Part shown: positions 32,369 through 41,068 of the stretch, one piece after another
Layout of the letters: each line of letters begins with the position of its first letter
Numbering within the stretch: the first letter of the stretch is position 1
Assembly (NCBI GenBank): GCA_036260375.1
Contig: DASZZZ010000087.1
Span: forward strand, 26,468 to 90,467
DNA length: 64,000 nt
From: DASZZZ01 sp036260375
Lineage (GTDB): Bacteria; Actinomycetota; CADDZG01; WHSQ01
Direction of reading: 5' to 3'
The notes under the pieces: model-generated
The model's input: the letters and a program-made list of their open reading frames with translations, nothing else
What the model was told of the DNA's origin: nothing
The model's database searches: none
Program-made: the position numbers and the translations under genes

Positions 32369-33604
32369 GTGACCCGCAGCGACACGGAGACGCTCAACGA
32401 CGGGCTCGTCGACGGGCTCGTCGCCGCCGGCCACGTCCGGTCGCAGGATCTCGAGGCGGCGTTCCGGGCGGTGCCTCGCCACCTGTTCCTGCCGGGGGTG
32501 GCGACCGACGAGGCCTATCGCGACGAGGTCGTGTTCACCAAGCAGATCGGTGGGCGCTCGGTGAGCGCGTGTCCGCAGCCAGCGGTCGTCGCGGCGATGC
32601 TCGAGCAGCTCGGGCTCCAGCGCGGCGAGCGCGTGCTCGAGATCGGTGCCGGCACCGGCTACGGGGCGGCGATCATGGCTCGTCTCGTGGGGCCGGAGGG
32701 ACGCGTGGTCACCGTCGACGTGGACGACGACATCACGACGGGGGCCGCCGACAACCTGAGCGCGGCGCGGGTGTCGGGCGTCGAAGTCGTGTGCGCGGAC
32801 GGCGCGCGCGGGCATGCGTCCGGCGCGCCGTACGACGCGATCGTCCTCACCGTCGGCGCCGCCGACGTCCTGCCGGCGTGGCGCGACCAGCTCCGGCCCG
32901 GCGGCCGTCTGCTGATCCCGTTGTCGATCCGCGGCGTGCAGAGCTCGATCCTGTTCGTCAAGGACCGCGACTGCCTGCGCAGCCTGAGCGTCCGTCCGTG
33001 CCGCTTCGTCATGCTGCGCGGCGCGCTGGCCGACACGGGACACGAGGTCGAGCTCGGGCCGGGCCGCGTCCTGTGGACGGAGGACGCCGCGTCGATCGAC
33101 GCCGACGCGTTGCGCGGCGCGCTCGAGGGTCCCGTCCCCCAGGCCGTCGCGACCGCCCTGCGTGGATCGCCGCGCGAGTTCTTCGTCGCGCTGCGGCTGT
33201 GGCTCGCGCTGCGCCTGCCCGACTTCTGCGCGCTCTCCGCCGAGGGCGCAGACGTCGACGACGCCCGCCTCCCGCGCCTGCTGTCGATCCCGGGCAAGTT
33301 CGCGACGACGGTGGGAACGGCGCGCGGCGGGGGCATGTGCCTGCTGCACGTCGCGCGCGACGGCGACGAGTCGTCGTGGCCGGCCAACACCGAGGACGGC
33401 GACCTGTGCACGCGCTCCTACGGAGACGCCGGCGACACGGCGGAGCTCGTCGACGACGAGGTCGAGGAGTGGGACGCGCACGACCGCCCGGGCCTCGACG
33501 CGCTGCGGATCGTCGCGTACGCGGACCAACGTCGGAGCGGCGCCTCGGGCGAGTACGTGCACGACACGCTCAACACGACGCTGACGATCGACTGGACGCG
33601 CTAG
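32369..33604 (+). CDS. Protein-L-isoaspartate O-methyltransferase-like enzyme
   Basis: A 411-residue protein; an in-frame GTG at 32351 would add six residues. The first 210 residues follow PIMT: VPRHLFLPG, the serine/proline loop SACPQPAVVAAML and the SAM-binding motif VLEIGAGTGYGAA. The extra C-terminal 200 residues match extended PIMT paralogues of actinobacteria, some of which serve peptide natural-product clusters together with ATP-grasp enzymes. It may O-methylate a carboxylate of the product. It starts 35 nt after the transporter and closes the operon. True repair PIMTs are about 210 residues, so housekeeping repair is less likely. Confidence 0.8.
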   Translation: MTRSDTETLNDGLVDGLVAAGHVRSQDLEAAFRAVPRHLFLPGVATDEAYRDEVVFTKQIGGRSVSACPQPAVVAAMLEQLGLQRGERVLEIGAGTGYGAAIMARLVGPEGRVVTVDVDDDITTGAADNLSAARVSGVEVVCADGARGHASGAPYDAIVLTVGAADVLPAWRDQLRPGGRLLIPLSIRGVQSSILFVKDRDCLRSLSVRPCRFVMLRGALADTGHEVELGPGRVLWTEDAASIDADALRGALEGPVPQAVATALRGSPREFFVALRLWLALRLPDFCALSAEGADVDDARLPRLLSIPGKFATTVGTARGGGMCLLHVARDGDESSWPANTEDGDLCTRSYGDAGDTAELVDDEVEEWDAHDRPGLDALRIVAYADQRRSGASGEYVHDTLNTTLTIDWTR

Positions 33605-33709
33605 CGCTGCGGCGCGTCTCTTGCTCGGCGGGCGCCGTGACGCCGCGGGTCGGTCACGAGCGGCCCGCGTCCGACTCGTCGCTCGAGTGGATCGTGCGCT
33701 CGGACCGAC

Positions 33710-36700
33710 CTACGCGATGGCGCTGAGCGCGGACTGAGTGGCCTTGACGGGCACGGCCACGCTCAGGCTGAAGATGACGTCGTACAGCTTCCGTTCGGCG
33801 ATGCCGGTGCCGAAGTCCAGCCGCACTGTCGGCGCGGTCCCCCAGACGTTCGCGAAGCTCACCGCCGGTTGCGTCGTCGTCATCACCAACCTCGTGGTCG
33901 AGGTGAACGTCGGCGACCCGGCCGCCGGCAGGAGCCCCGACAGGGGAGCGTCGAGCGCGCTCGTGACCGCGAGCGCGGTGTCCACCGGGATCACCGCGAT
34001 CCCGAGGCCGACGAGCCTTGCCCCGTCCGTGGTGAGGACGCCCGGTGGGAACCCGAGGTCGTCGGGCGTGACCGCGATCAGGTTGAGCAAGCCGCCGAGC
34101 GACGCGGGCCTGCTCCCCGGCTGCATCAGCTGCAGCGTGACCGACGTCATGGCGCCGACGTCGAACGGCGTGAACGGGTCGTCCCTTCGCAGAGGTCGCG
34201 TCGCCGGGTTGAACGTGACGCCGCTCGTGGTCGTCGGGTTGGCGAGGCCGGCTGCGCTCGGATTCCCAGCCGTCGCCTCCGCCGCGGCGAGGGTCGTGAG
34301 CAGGAGGTTGTCGCGGTGCGCGCGCAGGCTCAGGTGCACGGTGCGCAGCTCGGTCACCCCGTCGACGAGCGACGGCGTCTCGCCCGGGAACACGAGGTTG
34401 CGGCTCCCTGGCGCCGCGATCGCCTCGGCCAGCGTTCTGTCGGACGACGACCTCGATCGGCTGGCCTTGACCGTCGCCGCGAGGTCCGAGTCGTAGCACG
34501 CCCGGAAGGTCACCTCCAGGATCAGGTCGGTGAGCTGTCCGGTGATGCTTCCCGGCTGGAACGAGAGCAGCAGGTCGCCCCCGAGGCCGCGGTTCTCGAA
34601 CGGACGGTACTGGAGCGTGCCGGGCTGGGTCACCGGCGGCAGCGGCTCGAACCCGTTGCCTGGCGGCGCGGCGCTCTGGGCCGCAAGGGTCTGGTCGGCG
34701 CGGAACAGGTTGAACACGGCGGTCTCGGGCAACGCCTCGCGGATCATGGTCGCGTACCCGAGCGCCCGGACGTTCGGGTCGGGATCCTCGACCAGCGTCA
34801 CGTCGCCCCACTTGCCGACGGACTCCTGCAGCGGGCCCAGGGCTCGCGTCGTGGCCTGACCGTGCGCGTCGATCGCGGCCTGCCTCACCCCCGCGGTCAC
34901 AGCCGCGACGATGCCCAAGGCGCTCACCGCGCTCTCGACCTCGGCCCGCGACGGGCAGCGGATCAACGTCAAGAACAGGAAGGTCTGCGACGTGCACCCC
35001 GGGATCGAGTTCCAGTTCAACCCGGTCAGCACGCGTCCGGCGGCGGCGGCGATCGGCGCGGGGTCGACCAGCCCGCATCCGAACCGGACGGTCCTGGTCG
35101 CTATGGCCGCGGTCAGAGCGTCGAGCATCGCCCGCCTCGTCTCGTTGGCGACGCCGAGCGGGTCGACGCCGGTCCGGCGGAAGACGATCTGGAAGTCGGG
35201 CCCGAGGCGGTCGAGGATGAGGGCGACGGTCTGCTGGACGAGCGGGCCGAGGGCGGCCTGGTCGAGAACTCGATTCGCGAACTCCTGGGCGCCCCCCCGC
35301 AGGCACTCCGGCAACACGGCCTCGGTCGGGGGCGCGGCGGGGTTCGCGTCGCGCTTGATCCGCGTGCGCGACTCGCCGAGGTGCGTCAGCGTGACCGGGA
35401 TACTGAAAGCCGACAGCCCGGCGATCGGCGCGGCGAACACCCCCGTCACCCTGATCTCCTTGACGAGCGCCCGGTGGAGGCCGGGGAACTGGCGGTCGAG
35501 CAGAGCGTCCTCGCTGAGGGTGATCACCGCCTGGCCGTTCGTCATGAACGTCGCGAACTGGCCGGAGCTCGTGAGCGCGCCCGTGGTCACGTTTCGAACG
35601 CCGCCTAGCAGGCGCGACAGGGACAGCTTCTGAGTCAGCTCGATCTCCTTGCCGTCACGCATGGCTGTTCGCTGTCGTTCGAGCCGGTCGAGGTCGGCGA
35701 GGAGGGCCGCCCCGGCCAGCCGCGACGCGTCCGAGCCGCCGGGGAGCTGCGACGAAGGAGTCAGCCCGGTGCGGTAGTCGTACGACACGACGTCGAAGGC
35801 CGTGGCGTTCTCCATCCCGAGGGCCCGCTCGGCCCCCAGCGCGAGGTCGACCGCGCCGCGCATGACCGCGTCCCGGGCGCGCCCGAGGAGCTCGGCCGCG
35901 TCGGCCAGGAACGCCTCGGGCAGCAACTCGCGCAGCTCGAGGAGCTCCGACGCGAGAAGCTCGAGGACGTCCGCCGGGCTCTCGATCAGGGCGGTCCCCT
36001 GCGCGAACAGCTGTTGGAACTGCTTGACGGTCGCGAGGACCTGGCCCTTGAGGTCGTCGAGCTTCGCCAGGAGCGGGCCGGCGAGCCACCGGGCGAGCAG
36101 GTGGATCAGCTGCTGGACGGCGACCATTACGATCGCGGCGAGGGCTGCCGCGCTGAACGGCCCGCCCGCCGCGGCGATGGCCACGAACGCGAGGACCGGC
36201 AGGACGACGAACGCGATCATGACCTCCTCGAAGCGGTCCGCGACGCCGTTCGCGACGTCCCGCAGCGCCGTGCGCACCTCGTCCTTGATCGTGTCGACGA
36301 GCCCGTCGACGGCGTCCTGCAGGCCTTGCAGCGAGCTCGCCAACGGGTTCACGTTGGGCACGTTCGACTCTCCGGCCACTCCCGTCGGCTGCATCAGCAG
36401 CGGGCCGTCGTAGTTCTGGAACACGAGCCTCACGGCGTCGCTGGTCGAGCCGATGATCTCGGCCACCGCGGCCTTGAGCGGCGCCGCGAGCCGGTCCACC
36501 TCGGCGTCGGCCCGCGCGAGGAGCCGGTCGGCCTCCGCCTTGACGAAGCTGCCGAGGCCCGCGGCGTCGAACTGGTCGTCGAGGTAATCACGCGTCCGCG
36601 TCAATCCACCGTCGAAGCTCGCGACGTCGCCGATCAGCGCGTCGAACAATCCGACCCAGAAGTCGATGGGCTCGTTCTCGATGAGCCACGTCAGGATCGC

Positions 36701-38134
36701 CTGTAGCAGCAGCGCCTTGGCCGTCAGGTCGCCCATCGTGCTCGCCACGTCCTTCACGTCGGGGCGCACGCCGAGGTTGGTGAGGATCTGGCTGTCGCCG
36801 CGCAGCGTCGCGATCGCCGATGCGAACGTCGGGTTGAGCAGCAGCTCCGCGGTGGTGACCTTCGACACGGCCATCTCCATGAGCTGACCGATGAGGTGTT
36901 CGTAGCCCACGGCGTTGCCCGCCGTCTTGATCGCCTCCGTCTTCAAGTACTCGTAGCGCCACTTGGTCCCGGTCACGACGGCCTCGGCCAGGAGCCTGCC
37001 GGTCTCGGGCAGCGGCGGCTCGGGCGTGGCGAAGACGACCACGGGGTCGGACGAGAGCGGAGGCAGCTGCGGGTGGAAGTCGGTGAGGTTCCCGAGCGTG
37101 ACCGTCACGTTCGCCGAGCGCGCCTCGGGGCCGAATCCCGCGGCGTTGCTGGCCCTGACCCCGAAGCTGTAGGTGCCGGTGGGCAGGCCGGGGAACGCCG
37201 TCGTGAGGAGCGTTCCGGGCACGGTGCGGGCCGGAACGGCCACCGCGTTGCCGGCGCCGTCCAACGGCGTGACGAGGTAGGTGAGGATCGGCGCGCCCGA
37301 GGCCGGGGCCGTCCAGACGACGGTCGCCGTGTTCCCGGCCACGGTCGCGGTCACGTTCTGCGGCGCGGTCGGAGCCGCCGCCCCCGCGCCCGGAGTGACG
37401 GCGTTCGACGGCACCGACGACGGGCTGCTCCCGTCCAGGTTGGTCGCCGTGACGGTGAACCTGTAGGTGTTGCCGGACGTCAGGCCCGTCACGGTCTGGC
37501 TCGTCGCGGTCGGCAGCACCGGCGTCTGCGCGGTGGCGGTGCCCGCCGTCTGGTCGTGCGCGGTGACGCGGTAGGAGGTGATCGGCAGGCCGTAGTCGTT
37601 CGGCCGCGTCCAGCTCACCGTGACGGACGTCGCGCTCTGGACCGTGGCGGTGACGTTGCCGGGCGCGTCGGGGGGCGGGTCGATGGCGGCCGCCTGGTGA
37701 ACCGGCGCGGCGGAGGCGCGCTGCGGAGCCGCTCGACGCGATCGGGTGGTCTTCCGGCGGGTCGCCTCGACGACGGGGGCCCGGGCGACGAGGGCGCTCA
37801 GCGCAAGCGCCTGGTTGGCCTCACGACGAAGCTGGGCCGCGGCGGCCCCCATCGCGGCGCGGGCCTGGACGGCGAGCTGTCCCGCGCGGCGACGGTAGGC
37901 GCGCGCGACCGCTCTCCGCACCGCGCGCCCCGGCTCGGCGCCGGGGTCGAGCGCGAGGGCGTCTCTAAGGAGTGACTGCAGGGCCTCGTCGTCGCCCGCC
38001 AGCGCGCGGCGCCAGGTTTCCCGGACGGAGGCCTCGGCCTCCTCCGGGTGACGCCGTTGCGGCGTCAAGTCTTCGCGAATCGTCGAGTGAGAGACAGCCT
38101 TGCGTGGGTCGTCATCGGCACACCCCATCCCCAC
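33710..38134 (-). CDS. Large protein with two FN3 domains and a Tc-toxin-A-like C-terminal region
   Basis: A GTG at 38134 or ATG at 38128 gives about 1,473 residues without a signal peptide. After an Ala/Arg-rich helical start come two fibronectin type III domains (about 155-247 and 253-346), a long helical region with a hydrophobic pair (about 640-690), and a C-terminal half. Near residue 812-910 the sequence DLDRLERQRTAMRDGKEIEL, LSEDALLDRQFPGLHRALVK and IPVTLTHLGE follows the pattern of the TcB-binding end of TcA subunits. Near 1170-1205 QYRPFENRGLGG and LTDLILEVTFRA match its last strands. The pore and shell of a full TcA (over 2,000 residues) are not evident. Function unknown; a Tc-related secreted or injected assembly is one option. 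Confidence 0.65.
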   Translation of the reverse strand: MGMGCADDDPRKAVSHSTIREDLTPQRRHPEEAEASVRETWRRALAGDDEALQSLLRDALALDPGAEPGRAVRRAVARAYRRRAGQLAVQARAAMGAAAAQLRREANQALALSALVARAPVVEATRRKTTRSRRAAPQRASAAPVHQAAAIDPPPDAPGNVTATVQSATSVTVSWTRPNDYGLPITSYRVTAHDQTAGTATAQTPVLPTATSQTVTGLTSGNTYRFTVTATNLDGSSPSSVPSNAVTPGAGAAAPTAPQNVTATVAGNTATVVWTAPASGAPILTYLVTPLDGAGNAVAVPARTVPGTLLTTAFPGLPTGTYSFGVRASNAAGFGPEARSANVTVTLGNLTDFHPQLPPLSSDPVVVFATPEPPLPETGRLLAEAVVTGTKWRYEYLKTEAIKTAGNAVGYEHLIGQLMEMAVSKVTTAELLLNPTFASAIATLRGDSQILTNLGVRPDVKDVASTMGDLTAKALLLQAILTWLIENEPIDFWVGLFDALIGDVASFDGGLTRTRDYLDDQFDAAGLGSFVKAEADRLLARADAEVDRLAAPLKAAVAEIIGSTSDAVRLVFQNYDGPLLMQPTGVAGESNVPNVNPLASSLQGLQDAVDGLVDTIKDEVRTALRDVANGVADRFEEVMIAFVVLPVLAFVAIAAAGGPFSAAALAAIVMVAVQQLIHLLARWLAGPLLAKLDDLKGQVLATVKQFQQLFAQGTALIESPADVLELLASELLELRELLPEAFLADAAELLGRARDAVMRGAVDLALGAERALGMENATAFDVVSYDYRTGLTPSSQLPGGSDASRLAGAALLADLDRLERQRTAMRDGKEIELTQKLSLSRLLGGVRNVTTGALTSSGQFATFMTNGQAVITLSEDALLDRQFPGLHRALVKEIRVTGVFAAPIAGLSAFSIPVTLTHLGESRTRIKRDANPAAPPTEAVLPECLRGGAQEFANRVLDQAALGPLVQQTVALILDRLGPDFQIVFRRTGVDPLGVANETRRAMLDALTAAIATRTVRFGCGLVDPAPIAAAAGRVLTGLNWNSIPGCTSQTFLFLTLIRCPSRAEVESAVSALGIVAAVTAGVRQAAIDAHGQATTRALGPLQESVGKWGDVTLVEDPDPNVRALGYATMIREALPETAVFNLFRADQTLAAQSAAPPGNGFEPLPPVTQPGTLQYRPFENRGLGGDLLLSFQPGSITGQLTDLILEVTFRACYDSDLAATVKASRSRSSSDRTLAEAIAAPGSRNLVFPGETPSLVDGVTELRTVHLSLRAHRDNLLLTTLAAAEATAGNPSAAGLANPTTTSGVTFNPATRPLRRDDPFTPFDVGAMTSVTLQLMQPGSRPASLGGLLNLIAVTPDDLGFPPGVLTTDGARLVGLGIAVIPVDTALAVTSALDAPLSGLLPAAGSPTFTSTTRLVMTTTQPAVSFANVWGTAPTVRLDFGTGIAERKLYDVIFSLSVAVPVKATQSALSAIA

Positions 38135-38420
38135 GCGTGAGCGCGGTTGCGAATCAGTGCGACCATCCTACGCAAGCGGGCGACGCGCCGACACTGCCTT
38201 GACGAAAATGGTCACGAGCGTCGTGCCCATCACCGGGCGCGGCGTCGCGCGTTGGCGGTTACGTCGTGGGCTCGACCGCTACTGCTGACTGCGTCCTGCA
38301 GTCAGAACCAACGTCGCGATCCCGACTGCCGCGACGGCGCTCGCCTTGCGCACGGATTCCCCTTTCGTTCGCCTACGCGCAGGACATCACTCGTCGCCGC
38401 GGCGGACAAGGGGTTGAGCG

Positions 38421-38801
38421 TTACGGTGCGGCGGTCACCTGCCAGGCGACGCAGCGCCACTCGTCACCGGAACGTACGAAGGTCTTGGTGTTCCAGAAGC
38501 GCCCGACGACGTCGCCGTTGCTCTCTTTCAGGGTCACGCGACTGCGGACGACCGCGGCGTTACGGAAGACGCGTACGCGCTCCTCGTCGATCTCGCGAGT
38601 CCGATCAGAGGTGTCGGCGGCGATGCGCGCGAGCATCGTCTCGCGATCCTCGACCGTGCCGTTGGCGCGAACGATCTCGAAGTCGTCGTGCAGGATCAGG
38701 CTCAGCTGCTCTCGCGAATGCTCGTCCTCGGCGAGAAACGATCGGCTGTTCAAGTCGAGCAGCGCGGCGAGATCGGGTGCGCGCTCGTCGTCGACTGCCA
38801 T
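38421..38801 (-). CDS. DUF4440/SnoaL-like protein, copy 1
   Basis: A 126-residue protein of the NTF2-like fold with the DUF4440 pattern: LLDLNSRSFLAEDE, HDDFEIVRANGTVEDRETML, the central VRVFRNAAVVRSRVTL and the closing strand GRFWNTKTFVRSGDEWRCVA. Members bind or isomerise small molecules, but no substrate can be named. A second copy lies at 40483-40851 and is nearly identical over the shared 115 residues. The two copies flank the two lipoprotein genes and are on the same strand. Confidence 0.85.
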   Translation of the reverse strand: MAVDDERAPDLAALLDLNSRSFLAEDEHSREQLSLILHDDFEIVRANGTVEDRETMLARIAADTSDRTREIDEERVRVFRNAAVVRSRVTLKESNGDVVGRFWNTKTFVRSGDEWRCVAWQVTAAP

Positions 38802-38869
38802 GGGCGAAACCCTAGCGACCTGCAGTGGCCGCGGGAGTACGATGGCGCGCGGATGTGAGAGGTGCGGAT

Positions 38870-39733
38870 GTGAGAGGTGCAGGCGGGCTCTCTCGTGTGG
38901 TGGCGGCGGCCCTGGTCGCTCCGTGTGTCGTCGCGGCGGCGTGCGGCGAGGATCCGGCGGCTCGGCGTGCGCGTCCCGCCACGGTCGCTGCGCCCCCGTC
39001 CGGCGAGCAAGCGCCCGCCCCCACGGCGTACTACGGCCAGTGGACGCTGACCGAGGGCCACGGCCCCCGTGGTGAGGTGCCGCTCGTCGACGGCTACCGC
39101 ATCTCGTTGTTCATCCGTGACCATCCCGGCCCCAGGAAGGCCGCACTCCTCGCCGGAACCGCTGCGTGCAACGACTACAGCGGCCGCGACGACCTGAACG
39201 ACGGAGCCGTGATGTGGAAGGATGGCTTCGGCGCCACGGAGATGGGCTGCGCGCGGCCGGTGCTCGAATCGGAGACCGCGTACTTCGACGCGCTTCTCGC
39301 GGTCGACGCGATCGCCCGCGACGGGGACACGCTCGTCCTCAGCGGGGACGACGCGCACCTTCGGTTCGAATCGGTCGAGGCGGCCCCCATCGAGCGCATC
39401 GTCGGCCGGACGTGGCGACTCGCGGCGTTGCTCGACGGCTCGGAGGAGGTGCCCGTAGTGGGGGAGCCCGGCTGGCTGAAGATGCACCGCAACGGAAAGG
39501 TGTCGGGGTCGAGCGGGTGCCACGGTCTGTACGGCAAGTGGGACCACGCCGGCGACGAGATCCTCTTCTGGGAATTCGGCGTGCGCGACTGGCACTGCCG
39601 CGCTCCGCTGCGGCAGCAGCACGAGTTCATCGTCGGCGTCCTCGGCGACGGCTTCCGCGCCGAGCTACGCGGAACGACGCTCACCGTCACGGCGCCCGCC
39701 CACCTGGGCCTTCGATACGAGCTGGCCGACTAG
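38870..39733 (+). CDS. Lipoprotein with two META/HslJ-type domains
   Basis: The GTG at 38870 has GAGAGG 8 nt upstream. The start region is a 15-bp direct repeat, so an in-frame GTG at 38855 is also possible. A lipobox VVAAAC follows a short hydrophobic signal, placing the protein on the outer face of the membrane. Two META-like units follow: YYGQWTLTEG with GTAACNDYSGR and TEMGCARP, then VGRTWRLAALLDG with VSGSSGCHGLYGKW. META domains occur in heat-shock and secretion-related lipoproteins. The role here is unknown. Confidence 0.8.
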   Translation: MRGAGGLSRVVAAALVAPCVVAAACGEDPAARRARPATVAAPPSGEQAPAPTAYYGQWTLTEGHGPRGEVPLVDGYRISLFIRDHPGPRKAALLAGTAACNDYSGRDDLNDGAVMWKDGFGATEMGCARPVLESETAYFDALLAVDAIARDGDTLVLSGDDAHLRFESVEAAPIERIVGRTWRLAALLDGSEEVPVVGEPGWLKMHRNGKVSGSSGCHGLYGKWDHAGDEILFWEFGVRDWHCRAPLRQQHEFIVGVLGDGFRAELRGTTLTVTAPAHLGLRYELAD

Positions 39734-39907
39734 AGCGCGGCGCGGTTCCCAGGAATCGTGACCGGCGAGCACGTCCACGAGAGCTCGATGCGACGACGTC
39801 GATCGACCGGACCCGCTAGCCGGCCCGTGCATGTTCCTGAGATGACGCCGTGACCCCGTTACGCCGCGCGCCTGCTACCGGGCGGCGCGCTGCTGCCAGG
39901 CCGCGCG

Positions 39908-40405
39908 TCATGCTTCGCAGCCGACGCCGTCGTCGTCGTCATCGAGCCCGTACGGGTCGTCTCCGGTGACTTCGACGGGGCCCTGCGCGTACTCGGGCCC
40001 GTCGCCCGTTCCACCGGCGCAGTCGTAGTCCGACGCAGGTGGGAGGCACGGCGAGTAGCCGGGGGTGCAGTTCCCGCCGCCGCCGTCGTCGTCGTCGGCC
40101 GCCGCGGCGGCCGCGGCCGCTTGCCGCTCGCGCCGACGCTCTCGTTGGCGCGCCAGTCTGCGCTCTCGCTCGCGTTCGAGCCTGCGCTCGAGGCGGGCTT
40201 GTTGCCGTCGCTGCTGCCGGCGCTCGCGCGCGGCTTCGATGCGCCGTTCTCTGCGTGCTTCTCGACGCTCGAGGCGTCGTTCCTGACGCCGTTCGAGTCG
40301 CCGCTCGAGACGATCGCCGCCTGTCGGCGAATCGAACGTCGTGGAGTCCGACTCACAAGCCCCCAGCACGACGATTGCGGCCAACGCCGCGACGAGCCCC
40401 TTCAC
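39908..40405 (-). CDS. Excalibur-domain lipoprotein with an arginine-rich stalk
   Basis: The 165-residue protein starts MKGLVAALAAIVVLGAC, with a clear lipobox at LGAC. Residues about 30-95 are almost only Arg, Glu, Leu and Gln in repeated RLERR-like units that should form a long charged helix. A small Ala/Asp/Gly hinge leads to a cysteine-containing Excalibur calcium-binding domain ending YGLDDDDDGVGCEA, with the D-x-D-x-D-G-x-x-C-E loop. Excalibur domains are extracellular. The arginine stalk could bind anionic wall polymers or DNA, which is speculation. Confidence 0.78.
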   Translation of the reverse strand: MKGLVAALAAIVVLGACESDSTTFDSPTGGDRLERRLERRQERRLERREARRERRIEAARERRQQRRQQARLERRLERERERRLARQRERRRERQAAAAAAAADDDDGGGGNCTPGYSPCLPPASDYDCAGGTGDGPEYAQGPVEVTGDDPYGLDDDDDGVGCEA

Positions 40406-40482
40406 CCATCCCCTCCTTCTCCCGCCAAGCGCCGCGGGCAGGCTACGGGAGGCGGCCGCCGTCGGCTAGGGGGTAGGGGTGG

Positions 40483-40851
40483 CTAGGACGGTGCTGCGGT
40501 CACGTGCCAGGCGACGCAGCGCCACTCGTCGCCGGACCGTACGAAGGTCTTGGTGTTCCAGAAGCGCCCGACGACGTCGCCGTCGCTCTCCGTCAGGGTC
40601 ACGCGACTGCGGACGACCGCGGCGTCGCCGAAGACCCTGACGCGCTCCTCGTCGACTCCCCGCGTCCCGCCCGAGGTGTCCGCGGCGATGCGCGCGAGCA
40701 TCGTCGCGCGGTCCTCGACCGTGCCGTTGGCGCGGACGATCTCGAAGTCGTCGTGCAGGATCGCGCTCAGCTGGTCGCGTGAATGCTCGTCCTCGGCGCG
40801 AAAGGATCGGCCGTTCAGGTCGAGCAGCGCGTCACCGTCATTCGTATGCAT
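40483..40851 (-). CDS. DUF4440/SnoaL-like protein, copy 2
   Basis: A 122-residue paralogue of the gene at 38421-38801, sharing the blocks DDFEIVRANGTVEDR, MLARIAADTS and GRFWNTKTFVRSGDEWRC. Differences are scattered substitutions, so the duplication is recent but not immediate. The N-terminus is shorter (MHTNDGDALLDLNGRS). Same NTF2-like fold, no substrate known. Confidence 0.85.
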   Translation of the reverse strand: MHTNDGDALLDLNGRSFRAEDEHSRDQLSAILHDDFEIVRANGTVEDRATMLARIAADTSGGTRGVDEERVRVFGDAAVVRSRVTLTESDGDVVGRFWNTKTFVRSGDEWRCVAWHVTAAPS

Positions 40852-41068
40852 GTCGTTCCCTCACGCTCTTTCGTCGCATACTCGGATTGCATACCAGCGC
40901 ACCACGGTGTGCAACGGAGTTCGTCCTTCCGGTATCGATGTAGCGTCCACGCCGCGTGCGCGAAGCGGTCCCCACGTCGTCACGGCCTAGACGAGCCGCA
41001 TCGTAGCGGCGACCGCGGAGCGCCCCGACCCGCCCGTCGAGCGCGACAGGCCCCGATACCCTTGCGCG

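Noticed and set aside
32369..33604. Housekeeping isoaspartyl repair methyltransferase
   Set aside because: The protein is about twice the usual length and closes a biosynthetic operon, so a tailoring role is more likely; repair activity cannot be fully excluded.
33710..38134. A second toxin subunit matching the intact RHS gene as a TcB/TcC partner
   Set aside because: The RHS protein has a signal peptide and a WapA-like front, with no SpvB or TcB beta-propeller region, so a Tc holotoxin pairing within the window is not supported.
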